Positions 34,906 through 47,602 of a stretch of 64,000 bases of DNA are shown here, piece after piece; position 1 is the first letter of the stretch, and every line of letters starts with the position of its first letter. A model generated the notes under the pieces. That model did no database searches, was not told the DNA's origin, and saw only the letters and a program-made list of their open reading frames with translations. The translations under genes and the position numbers were made by a program. The DNA comes from Dermatophagoides farinae (Eukaryota > Arthropoda > Arachnida > Sarcoptiformes > Pyroglyphidae). The stretch covers positions 4,426,001 through 4,490,000 of the forward strand of contig NC_134680.1 of assembly GCF_024713945.1 (NCBI RefSeq), read 5' to 3'.

Positions 34906-37900
34906 TCAATAATGTTGGCCGCGATAATATTTGAAATTGGGCTGCTGTTGTTGTTGTTGCTGTCCATTCAATGATGTCGTTGTTTGTTGTTGTTGATTGG
35001 ATTTACCATTTCGTATATCGAATTGACCAAAATAGAATCCAATCTGATGATGAGGATGATGATTCATGATTGATGATGAATGATGATTGTGATGATGAGT
35101 TACATCATTTGTTGTTGGACTAATCAATTGTGGTGTTGGTGGCATATGACCGATTGGTGTGATTAGACCGGATCCAGTTGGTGTTGATGGTACCGGTGGT
35201 AATGATGGATGATATGAACCAGATTTTGGACCTGGATAATAATGACGATGATTGACACCAAAATTTGAAGCCGTATAACAGGATTGACGCCATGATGAAC
35301 GTGATGATTGTTGTTGTGTTGTGGGGGTTGTATTTGTTACAATGGACGTGATGGCCATTGTAGTCGAATTGTTGTTCATCATAGAATCAATTGCTGTTGT
35401 CGTTGTTGTTGTTGTCGATGATAACGGTGGAGGTAATGGAGGTGGTTGTAGATAGAAAAAACCACCACCTGCATTTCGTGGCTGCAATAATTGTGTTAAT
35501 ATGTTCGATGATGATGATTGTGATTGTGATAGTATGGCCGTAGGATCTATAGGAAAGAAATCGAATCAAAAAAAAAATTAATAAATATGGAATCCATAGA
35601 ATTCATGCAAGCAGAAGAAATGATAATCAAAAATGAAAAAAAAACGAAATTGAAAATCCAAATCGAGTAGAAACCAAACCGAGTAGAAAAAGTTTCATAA
35701 AGTTATAATAATAATGCTGACTGACTGATATATTAACAGTAGTAGCAGCAGCAGCAATGTGGCTTTGGCCAGAAAAAAACGCATGAAAATGGAACGCATC
35801 ATTAATCTTGATTGTAAATTAATTTGCTCCATATTTTTCGTTTATAAAGATCAAAATCAATATGATGATGATGATTCTAACATTATCAAAATATCGTTTT
35901 CATTCGGAAATGAAAAAAAAACATCTGAAAACAAAAACAAAAAAAAACCAAACCCATGTGTGTGTAAGCCGACATAAGTTGAAATAGTATATTCGTTAAG
36001 AGAGATAAGAAGAATAATGGAATGTGTAAGAAAAAAGAATGAAGAAAAAAAAATTATGAAAAACAAAAAATGAAAATTTAATACAAAAAACAGAATTTCT
36101 GCTTGTGTTATATAACATCCAGCTATCAGTCGTTGTCGTCTATTTTCATTTAATCCCAAGTGTGATGTGTGTATGTAGGGGGTATGAATATCATGATGTT
36201 CCTGTTTTATCAAATATAATATATGAAACAAACACGAAATAAAACAAAACAAAAAAAAAACTAACTGGAACTAATCCACCATAGCTTAACTACTAGCCAC
36301 CATTGGCAATATAATAATAACACATACATTTGATGAAATCGAAAGTTTGTTTGGTTCGGTCATCATCATAAAATAATAAATGTTCTTTTTTGTATGAACA
36401 ACAACAACAACAACAAACAACACTATGTATATTGAGGGGAAAAGGAATTCATTTCGAATACATTTTTTTTTTAGTGTTGGTCGAATTTTTATCGAATGAT
36501 GATGATGATGATGATTCGAATCGTGAATGGTAAATAACAATCATGATACCAATGATTCACGGACATTTGTCTTTACTTACTGAATAGTTCAATGGTTATA
36601 TAATGGAATTTGCAATTGTCCATAGGAATCATCAATGAATCAAAAATGGATATTTTGAAAATTCCAGATGTTGTTTTCTAATGTTTATTCCATTACAACA
36701 AAGAATTCAAATTATTATAAACGAATTATTATAGATATATATATGAAAACAAATATCCATGAGCAAGCAAGAATCATATAATGATTATGATTATGATTAT
36801 GATGATTATCGTGTTGTGGTCAATATATTTTTATCCAAATACAACAATAAGAACAGCTTTACTTGGTTATCGTCATGGATCAACATCATTTGTAATTCTG
36901 CAATCAGAAAAAAGAAATCTTTAGCTCAGAACAAATAAGAAGAAAAAAAAATTCATTCACATAAATTAAGCCATTGTTTGGTTAGATTCTATGAATTCTG
37001 TAAATCCATGGCATGTGTGTGAACCAGAAAAGAAAAAGACATTTTGCCAACTTTTTGTTTTGTCACAGCAAATGACATTGGACATTGGTGTAAACAATGT
37101 TCGTTTTTTGTTGTTTTCATTGTGATTGCTATTGGAACCAAATCTAATCATCCACCAACAACAAATAATATTCAATGGGAACGTCGACCCAGAAAATTTT
37201 TTTTTTGTGTTCAGTTTGAAATAAAAAAAAAAAATTCCAATAATAACCAACAAAGATAGAGTTTTCTGGCTAATCACTGGGCGTTGGCGTGGATATCCAC
37301 ATTCGGAATCGTATTATTATGGTGGTGGTGGTGGTTGTTCTCTGGGTGAAATATTTATTGTACCTCGTTACAAATATATTTTGTTCCAATTTTCCCGTTT
37401 CACCGCCATGTATCAGCAATATTTTTTCGACTCTTTTCACACACACACACACACACACACGCAAATATTATGTGGCTTGGTGTTTTGATTTAATTTCAAT
37501 TGTCAACCAGAAAAAAAAGTGGAACATAACAAAATAAAGAATGTGAAAAAAATGTGACATTATTTTCACTATCTGGTTATGTACAGAATTATGGACGCTT
37601 TTTTCAGCAGGGGAGGGGGATATTTCACTTATAAATTCAGTTATAAAAATTTGATTGTTCACCCAACACCAAAAAGTTGTTGTCCGATATGTGAAATGAT
37701 GATCACACACACACACATCATCATCATCATTTCATCTAAAATTAAAAACAAAACAAAAAATTTTCCAATATAAATTATTGAGCCGTGAAACATGACTGAA
37801 GTGAAAATTAATTATCTTTTTTTTTCATTTCCATTCATTTTCAATTCTTGTACATTTTTGTTATGATATTGCATTTCGCTTTTTGCTATATTGGATGTAT

Positions 37901-40900
37901 GAAAACTTGTTTGGAAATAAAGTTTTCGAATAATAATAATAAAATTCTGTTAGAGATTTTTTTTCTGATTAAACCCGTTCATCAGTCCATTGGTTATTAT
38001 TATTATCATAAACTTTTTTTTTCGTTGTTGGCCAGTTTTCTTTTCTTTTCTTTTCTTTTCATCATACGGAAATGTAATTTCCACAACGAAATTTCCAAAA
38101 GAAAAATCAATTTCGATTAATTTTTTTTGTTTCGCTGCTGTTGTCGGCATTGTTATAATTAGTTTGATGATTCGGCATCAATAATTTTCTCATTTTTTTT
38201 CTTTTTTGATTTTTGTTTTGTTTGAACATTGTTGAAACAAACACATTGCATTCATTCAATTGTAATCATCATCATAATGGTAGCGGCGATACTTGAAAGT
38301 AGACAATAGAACAACAACAACAACTACAACAATAAAAAAACAGTATTCATTTATTGAATATAAAATGTGAATATTTTGTCAATCATTGTCATGATTGATC
38401 ATCGAGTATTGATGATGATGATGATGATGATGATAATGCGGCATTAATAATGCCGCATCTTTTTTGTTGTTGTTGCTGTTTTCTCACATCCGACCTATTC
38501 GAACGAATAATAATAAAGGTTAATTGAATTATGGAATCGGCATGATCATGATTGATCGATCGATCAATCAATCATGATCAAGATGATTATGATTATGATG
38601 ATGATGGACTATGGTAGCATCATCATCATTGTATCATAGAAAACGAAACAAAAAAAAAACAAATTTTTTCTTATGAAAACCAAAATGGATCGATTATATG
38701 TATATAGCCATTTCTATTGATACACTTCCTTATTTATCATCATCATCATCAACTACATCGACAATACTGGGTCCACAAATTTGAATCAATCAAACTTTGA
38801 CCATTTTTTTCCTTTTTATTTGTTGGTTACGCTTGTCTGTCATCATCATCAAGATCGCATAACTAAATCAAAATTTTAAATGAATTGAATGAATACCATG
38901 TATAAAAAATGTAAATGTCAAAAAAAAAGAAATAATAACGAAATAAAAAAATCAGTCCACACAAAAGGTACTAGATCTACTCATTAGAAGATTGACATAT
39001 TGGCTAAACACACACCATATCCTTCCATCATTAACATCAACAACAATACAACGATGACGACGTGAAAGAAATGCAATATTTTGGGTGTGGATAGTTAGTT
39101 AGTCGTCCGTCTTTTAAACAAAAAAAAAAATTCTATGCATGCCAATCAGCGTCAAAGAGATAGATGGCTGACATTTGTCTAAAAAAAAGTTTGACGACGT
39201 CATCATCATCATGATCATCAATTTGAAAAAAAGGTTGTTCCTGGAATAATCTAAATATAGGTTTCGATGGTCAATCAAGGTTTTTTCTTTTCTATTTGGC
39301 CACCAAAATAGAATATAGATTTCGTTTTTTCGTTATCCATATGTTTGTGTATGCATGTGGATAATATCGATAGTCGTCGAATGTTGATAATTGTTTCATC
39401 CCCATCATTGCTGCTGCTACATTGTTGAATAATAATTTTCTTTTCTTTCTTGGCTAACTATTTCCATCCATCCATAGAGTGTTCATTCGAAAATGAATTT
39501 TGACAATATAATCATCTTCATCGTCGTCATCCATTAAAAATAGATCTCAATTTCATTCAAAATCGGCCAAAAAACAAAAACGAAAAAAAAGAAAAGAATA
39601 ACGTTACTGTTCATTTCGTTTGAATGGCGTCCAATTTCGCTGGATATTTTTTTCATTTCTTCTTCTCCTCCTAACTCAGAAAAAAGAAACATAAACACAA
39701 CAAGGGGTTTCAACTTACAAAACAATGTGAAGTAATTTGAATTGTTGTTGAATTTCTTCTTCGTTGTTATAAGGTGAAAAAAATATAAAGAAAAGAACAA
39801 AGAAAAAGAAAAATAATTGGTGTTCAATTGAATCGAAATAAAAATGTATGAATGAATCGAATGACGATGCGTATTTGTGTATTTGCGAATATTATAAGGA
39901 AGCCAAAGCCAATCAAAATAACAAACAAAAGCCGGATACTATTGGATGGATATCGATTACTACTATAAACACAAAACAAGAAGCCCTTCTAATCAAAAAA
40001 AACATATATCACACACACACACATATATAAGTAAATCAAATAAATCGACAATTATGAAGCATAAAAAAGCAGAAGCCACATAAAATAAGCAATCATCATT
40101 GATGATGAATATAAGCAAATCATTTCACAACATACCATTCGGTGATTTAATTGGCTGCTGTTGTAAACCATTCATTAATGTTGGACGTTTGGTTTTTGGT
40201 ATGGACGGTGCACGTGTCTGGTGATCCGATGCTGATGATGAATCATGATTGGAATTATTCTCACTAATTGGACTAGTTTTTGAACAACCATCATCATTTG
40301 ATGATGACGTTGCCGTTGTCGTTGCTGTTGTTGTTGTTGTCATTGCTAAAGTTGATGTTGTAAATATATTTGATAAATTTGAATAATTTGGATCTTCATC
40401 ATCATCATCATCATCACTGATATCATTATCGTTGTTGTCACCATCATTATTGCCGGTTGATTCTTTCATTTTTTGTTCATTCATTGAATTCGGTTGTTGT
40501 TGCTGTATTTGTTGAAAATTAGCATTGAATATAGCATGACTACTAAAACTATTCGACATTGATCGTGATTGGTAATTATTATTATTATTATTACTGTTGT
40601 TGGCAGTTAATGTTGTTGATGTTGTTCCAATACCACCATCATTTGGACTTGTTGTCAATGATGTATCGGTTCCATGAATATTGTAATTAAATTTTTGATA
40701 TAAATGATGATATGCTGCAGTAGCCCCCGGTGTTATTGAACCATGTGATGATCGATTATTATTATTATTATGACCATGATTACCACCAATAACAGTACCA
40801 ATCGATGTACGATATGCATATGATGATTGTTTATTATTATTCATCATTGATGCTTTCATATTACCAGATAATGAACCACTTTTTAGATGTAAAAATGATT

Positions 40901-43590
40901 GTGGACCACAATATATTGATGGTGATGAACCAATCGATAATTGATCAATTCCAGGGATTCCAGCCATAACAGCATGATGGTGACCATCATTACCACCACC
41001 ACCACCGGAACCATCATCATCATCACCATTGACACCAAAATGATGACCACCACTACTGCGGCCACCAACAGCTGCTAATTGTCGTCCTTTCGGTAAGAAC
41101 ATTATCATAAAAATCATTGTTGCATTAGCCACAATACCGAATGCTGTAAAACCATCACGATAATGTGGTGTACTGGTCATTGTACCGGTTGTCCATACAA
41201 ACCAAACAAATATCTGTAATATGGCTACAATACCAAGAAATAAGGCTTCACCATGATTTTCACGATAACCACGTATGCGGAATGTCATCACGGCTAAAAT
41301 GGCTTTACAAAAAAAAACCAAAACAAAATGAAAAAATTAATTCAATTCGAACAAAATCAACCGAATTTGATCAATTGCCATCACACATACACGTGACCAC
41401 TTAAGGTAATTGAATAAAGGTATATAATTCCGAAATTTCACGTTTGATCAAATTCGAGTGGTCATCATCATCATCATCATCAAAAAGAATTTCACTTACC
41501 AATTAATAATATAATATAACATAATGACCATAGTAAATGTTGTGTGGAATGATCACAACGATATACAGCTTGACCGAAACCATCCCAATAATCGATAACT
41601 AATGTTGAACGTGAAAATGCTAACCATTGTACATCAATAGCCACTTGTGTTGCAATAATAAAAAATAATAATAATGCCTGATATTCGGCACTAAGATAAA
41701 CGCCTTGATGTAATGATAATAGGAATACCGTTTTCACTAATAATGCTGCATATACAATGGCAAAACTAATACCCAAACCAGAACGTATCATTGTACAGGT
41801 TAACCATGATGATTTCGGTACAAATGTAAGGCCCATTGCTGAACATAGGAATAGACCAAGTAATAACATTTGACCTAAGAATAGATGACGTCTAGATGGA
41901 CATGTGCTATAGATCGATATAAAAAAAAATAAAAAGTTTATGAAGAAATCAATCGAAAAATACAAATAGTGTAAGTGATGTCAGTGTGTATGATGTAATA
42001 GTAAATGGTAATTACAATTTAATTGAATTAAATAAACATCAATCAATCAATCAATCAGGGTGTGTTTGTGTATGTTTCGGATCATTGTTTTTTTTATTTG
42101 TTTTTTTTTTGAAAAACTTACCGGCAAGCTCGATATATGACAAAACATTCGAATGCAATAATGACCAACATATTCAATGTTGATAATGCAATAATTGGTG
42201 CAACCCATTGTTCATCTTTAAGTTCAAATGTTATATTTGTTCGTAATAATATATTTCCATAACTTTTGGATAATAAATTTTTTTCATTATTATTTTTCAA
42301 TTTATCATCATCATCGCTGTTGATAGTGGTAGTATTATTTGATGATGACATGATCATCATATCTGAACCAAACAATAGAATGGATGATGTTTGATTCGAT
42401 GCTGTTGTTGATGATGATGATGGGTCCATCATAATCATCGATGATGATGAACGTTTAGGTGGAATATAAACAGGCCTTAACCATTGTGATAGATCATTCT
42501 GTTGATCAGCATCATCAGGTAGCCTATGATTATTAATCATTGATGTTGGCCGCTGTTGTGGTTGTGAATATCGTAATGCAGTTATGTTATTTTTATCCAT
42601 TTTTGTATGATTTTGACTATTATTTACATGAAAATCGTTATTATTGTTGGGCGTTATCAATGATAAACTATGCTGATGATCATTGATATGATGTTGGCCA
42701 TTGATTATGGTCATCATCATTTTCGATGATGATGATGGTCGATGATGACGAACAAGACTAGAAGAAGAAGAACTTTGACCACCGCCATTTATTCGATTAT
42801 TATTAGAAACAGCAGTAGCAGCAGAAGTTCCAGTAGAAGCAGTATTGGTTATATTTTGATTCAATGCCATAAGAAATTGTTCAACCTGAGCATCAGATAA
42901 TTTATCTTGAGCATAAAAATATTCTGTTGTTGATACCGATGATGATGATGATGATTGTAATGGTAATGATAATGGTCGAACATTAGTTCGATTGGAAGAC
43001 AATGATGCTAGATCCATCATCATCATCGTTGATGGTGATGATATTGGATGATTATCAGTATCAGTATCAGTATTATTATTATTAGCCATGGCCATCATCA
43101 TCATAGACATCGTTATCATTATCATATAGAATAATGATATGCAGGATTTCATATGAAATAACAATGATGATGATGACATGATCATCCGGTATAATAATAT
43201 GCAATTTATATGTTTTTGTTGTTTAACACTTTGACATCTGATTGTTGTTGCTATATATTTGGTTATCCATTCATCATCATCATCATCATAGTTCATCTTG
43301 TTCCATTTGTTGTTGTTGTTGTTGTTGTCATTATCATTATATGGTCTGATCATTATTGTTGTTGGTGCTGTTGTTGATCTCACACTTTTTGGCCATAATA
43401 ATGATGATGATTGATTGTAACGTTGTTGATGATATTTGGCCATTGATGATGATGGGCAATAACAAATGGACATTGCATTATCATCATCATCATCATCAGA
43501 TTGATGTTGTCCATGATTTCGATATCTATTTAAATTTCTTCGTTCATCGTTATCATCATCATCGATTATTATTGAATTCATTATCAACAT
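34906..43590 (-). CDS. Orphan class C (mGluR-type) GPCR, no Venus-flytrap domain
   Basis: Four exons, 43590-42122, 41906-41500, 41302-40136 and 35546-34906, join in frame at GT-AG sites to give about 1,227 aa. Seven membrane segments are visible: TM1 at the end of exon 1 (IALSTLNMLVIIAFECFVIY), TM2 to TM4 in exon 2 (LGQMLLLGLFLCSAMGLTFV; GLGISFAIVYAALLVKTVF; QALLLFFIIATQVAIDVQWL), TM5 across the exon 2/3 junction, TM6 (FLGIVAILQIFVWFVWTTG) and TM7 (FGIVANATMIFMIMFLPKGR). The TM3 pattern, the Cys pair (WLTC and YRCDHS) for the class C disulfide, and the TM7 FLPK motif match the 7TM_3 family. The ~460-residue extracellular part is Ser/Asn/Asp-rich with no ligand-binding bilobe, as in some orphan insect class C receptors. 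Residues about 136-170 are hydrophobic and could be the true signal peptide if translation starts at the ATG at 43185. The tail is low-complexity. Ligand unknown. Confidence 0.82.
38436..38458. repeat. Perfect 23-nt palindrome followed by T6
   Basis: ATGCGGCATTA and TAATGCCGCAT are perfect reverse complements around one central base, followed two bases later by a T run. It lies in the long GPCR intron. The GC-containing arms set it apart from the simple repeats around it. Confidence 0.7.
38549..38570. repeat. Perfect 22-nt palindrome TGATTGATCGATCGATCAATCA
   Basis: The segment is its own reverse complement, with an imperfect extension (ATGATCA on both sides). It is partly a GATC/ATTG repeat expansion. 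It lies 90 bp from the palindrome at 38436. Confidence 0.7.
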
Positions 43591-43898
43591 TCCTTGGAAA
43601 AATCCATAGACGACAGTAACGATTTATATAGCTATAAATATAGTTGAATCAATAAAGAAAGAAAAAAAAATAAATAAATAAATAGAAAATAAACAAAAAT
43701 TGATAAAATAAAAATAACCTCACGGGTATACATCATCCACCTTTATAACCACATAACGGGTTAATGATAATGATGATGATGATGATGATATTCTAAATCC
43801 GGTTCATAGCCCAGATATCAACAAAATTTTGACAGTTCAAGAAAAAGTCAAAAATAACCGTGTAAATGTAAATGTAAATGGCCATCAGGCTCACCCAG

Positions 43899-43900
<2 letters not shown>

Positions 43901-43928
<28 letters not shown>
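43901..43928. repeat. (AC)14 microsatellite
   Basis: Fourteen uninterrupted AC units about 310 bp upstream of the GPCR start codon. Confidence 0.95.
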
Positions 43929-43935
<7 letters not shown>

Positions 43936-44553
43936 CATAAATAATCGTGAAAATTGAATTTGAATCAAGAGAAAAAAAAATTTCAGTCATAAAAATAAAA
44001 TCCAAAATCAGCAACTAACAAAGAATTTCATTTTTTTTTTTTGAAACGGAAAAACTAAAAGTTTTTGAAAAAAAATTCTGAAAAAATAGATAAAATTCAA
44101 CACAAATGTTCGCATACACACACACACATGCTTAAAGTATGTAAATTGAAAATTTATTGATTCTTTTTCATGTTGAATAAAACAGAAAAAAATAAAACTG
44201 CAGTGTATTTTTTTGTTTGCCAGAAAAAAAATAACAAAACAAAAACTCAAACAAGATAACCAGGAAAAGTCAAACAAAAACAGATTGTTTGTTAGTATAC
44301 TACTGCTTTTTTTTCTCAGTGAAACAAATTGAATATTTCATCATCATCATCATCGTCGTCGTCGTCGTCGTCATTTGTTCAGAAAACAATGAGGAAAAAA
44401 ATTGATGCAGAAGCTTGAAAATGAAAAACAGCTCTTCTGCACAACAGAAAGCAAAAGCAAAAAATTTCAACCCAAAAATAGTAAAGAAAAAACGTCTTTG
44501 ACTGAGATTTGAAGTAATGAAAAAGAAAAAAAAATGTAATCAATATAATCGAC

Positions 44554-44554
<1 letters not shown>

Positions 44555-44585
<31 letters not shown>
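44555..44585. repeat. Poly(A) tract, 31 bases
   Basis: An uninterrupted run of 31 A, the longest homopolymer noticed here. It has no retroposon-like body or target duplication that I could see. Confidence 0.9.
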
Positions 44586-44586
<1 letters not shown>

Positions 44587-45246
44587 ACTGCTACACTAGA
44601 TACAGAAGCACAACATAAAAGCCTAAAATACAATGGATGGATTTTAATACTGATTCATTTTTTTCTTCTATATTCATATAGATCAACTATAGCTACTTGT
44701 TTTTGTTGTTGTTGTTGTTGTTGGTATTTAACTCTTATCTATATGGATCCACATACATTCCATGTGAAAGCTTCATAATAATAATCGTTATTATTATTTA
44801 CCATAAGCATCAATTGAATCGTGAAAATAGAGAGAGAGAGAGAGAGAGAGAGAAAAAAAAATAATTTGCTTTGAATGTATATAGAATATGACAAACAAAC
44901 AAACAAAGTGATTGAAAAATTGTATTCAAATTTGTCAAAATAGAAAAAAAAACAAGAAACATTAAAAAGAATTGAAATCAATGAATTGATTTGACTTTTT
45001 GTTGCTGCTGATCTTAATGAGCTATGAGGATTTTTTTTGCGGAGCATCTTTGAATTGGAGGAAAGATTTAATTTAATTTTTTTTTTCATCCAAGGGAGTG
45101 CTAACCTTCTCTCTTCTTTTTTCTTTGTTCGATCCAAACAAACAATCAAACCAAGCAGCAAACGAAAAAAAAAATTGCTCCATTTTCAATGAAATGTTAA
45201 ATTTAAATTTGTAACAAAATTTTTTCGATCCTCTAACTTCCACTAT

Positions 45247-45252
<6 letters not shown>

Positions 45253-45292
<40 letters not shown>
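45253..45292. repeat. (CT)20 microsatellite
   Basis: About 20 CT units in gene-free DNA. Confidence 0.95.
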
Positions 45293-45295
<3 letters not shown>

Positions 45296-47576
45296 GAGAA
45301 AAAAAAAGATTCACAAAAGTCAAGCCACTTGAAAACATTATAACCTGATTCTCAAAGGGTGCCATCATATAACAAACGCAGCACACACACACACACACAC
45401 ACACTACATTTCATTGAATGGACTTAAATCTTTTGGGAATTCCAACAATGAAATGAATATTATGAACTACCAACGGCGACGATGATCAGAAGAGAAAAAA
45501 AATGCTCATAATATTTTTGGAATCAGCTCATTTTTACGATAAAATGGACATCATCATAATACTACACACCAAACGAGGACGACGACGATAACGATAACGT
45601 GAGTGTGTCGTAATTAAATATTATCTGGTTTTATTGGTATATATGAAAATTGAATGCAATGAAAATTGAAGGAGAGAAAATTAAATTTAATTCAATTTAA
45701 TATCGCTCTATTTCTATTCCATCCACCATTGTTGAATGGCCAGAATAATACTGGAAGTGGAAAAAATTGGCCAGTTAATTCAATGCTAAAAAACAAAGAT
45801 AACGCACACACAGACACACACACACAGAGGCAAAAACGTATTTTACGTATATCCTGTACATAATATATATAAATAAAAGCTTAACTTCTAACGTTGAGTT
45901 GATTTTTTTAGATCTCATCATCATTTGATCAATGATGCTATATGGAATTTGATTTAGATTTGAAACAATTGGTTTTTTTTTCAGCAAATTCTCTGTAAAT
46001 GGTAATCATTAGTAATTGGTCCCATTAGAATAGCAATAGAATTAAAAGGCTGTAGCAAAAAAAAAAAACATTGTCATCATTATCATGATGATGATGATAA
46101 TTATCAAATTGAAATGAATTCAAATTAGTCGAACAAACAGCAGCAGAAATGCAAAGAAACTAGACAAAACCTAGGATTTTTTTTCGAAAGATTCTTCAAA
46201 CAATTCTATTAAATTCTTAATTGGAAAAAAAATCTAAAGAGAAAGAAATGTCCAAAAAAAAACATTCTGGAAAATTTTTCTTATTTAAAACTGTTATCTT
46301 TAAGTTTTATCTTCTTTCTTTCTATCCAACCGAAAGCTTTGAAATTTAACGAGGTCACACAGAACACATTTATAACATTAAAGTTATTATATATATTCTC
46401 ACATAAAATAAGTGTTTGTGAACAAAAAAAGTTGGTTGCCAAGCGGATTAAATGGTCAAACAAACAATGAAACAGAACAGATAGAAACATACAGACACAT
46501 TTAATTGAAAATCCAAATATACAATATATATATATAAGTTGGCAACCATTGTATGATACAAAGAATCTCAAACACAAACAGAAATCTTATTCATTCAACA
46601 TCAATTTGGTGATTCAAAAATGATTGTGAATGAATTGTGAAAAAAAAAGATTTAGAAACGCATGAATGATGATGTTGATGATGATGATGATGATGATGAC
46701 AATGATGTTTAAAAATCAATGTGAAATTCTATTCTCAACGAACATAAACCTGATGAAACTTTGAAAATCGGAAATTGGTTTTTTTTTCGTTGCCTGTGCA
46801 AGAAAGAAAGAAAAAGGATTTAGGATTATTATTATTTTACATACACTATTAGAGATACCCAAAAACACAAACACACACACACATACAATACAATGATCTA
46901 AGGACTAATTCCCGAACTAACATATAGTACCGTATTCTATTCTATTCAGCTGGGAAATCATCCTCATCTGCAGTCCATTTTGTTTATAAATGATGATGAA
47001 TGAATGAATGAATGAATGGAAAAGTTTTCGGAAACCTGGTTGGCTTCAAAATGAAAGAATTAATGAATGAATATCGACTTTAATGTGTGGCTGGCTTCAT
47101 TCATTCATTATATTCAAATGTTGAACATGTAAATTACTTTTTGTTGTTGTTGTTGTTGTTGTTTCAGAAACATCACATACCACACACATAAAGGAATTCC
47201 TTTTGGGTAAGCAAAAGACATTCACAAAAGGATTAAATCAACGCTTCTTTTCTCGCAATGTACCATCATCATCATATACATAATTAATCAAAAAAGCCCG
47301 CTAGCTTTTAATTCTTTTTCACACATACACACTAAAAAGAAACAGACAAAAGGGTTATATTGGATGTGACGGTAGCGAGAAAAAAAACAACAACAAATGT
47401 AAACTATGAAAGTGTTATGTATGGAGACGTCATATAATTTGAAATAATTTGTCGTTTTCATAATAAAAGCACATCAGACACATAAAGTAAAGAAAATTAA
47501 TTAACACAATCGGGAACATCACAAACACACAAAGAAAAAAAAACAATTAACGATTTACATTCATTTATATACTTGG

Positions 47577-47602
47577 GTGTGTGTGTGTGTGTGTGTGTGT
47601 GT
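47577..47602. repeat. (GT)13 microsatellite
   Basis: Thirteen GT units in gene-free DNA. Confidence 0.95.

Larger units (their letters stand above)
35547..40135 (-). other. 4.6-kb intron of the GPCR gene
   Basis: The donor GTATGT at 40135 and the acceptor TTTCCTATAG ending at 35547 bound by far the longest intron in the window (4,589 nt against a usual 58-270). It holds AT-rich simple sequence, (CA)n, (GTT)n and GAT runs and two perfect palindromes at 38436-38458 and 38549-38570. No convincing exon was seen inside, but alternative C-terminal exons or intronic enhancers would fit here. Confidence 0.6.
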
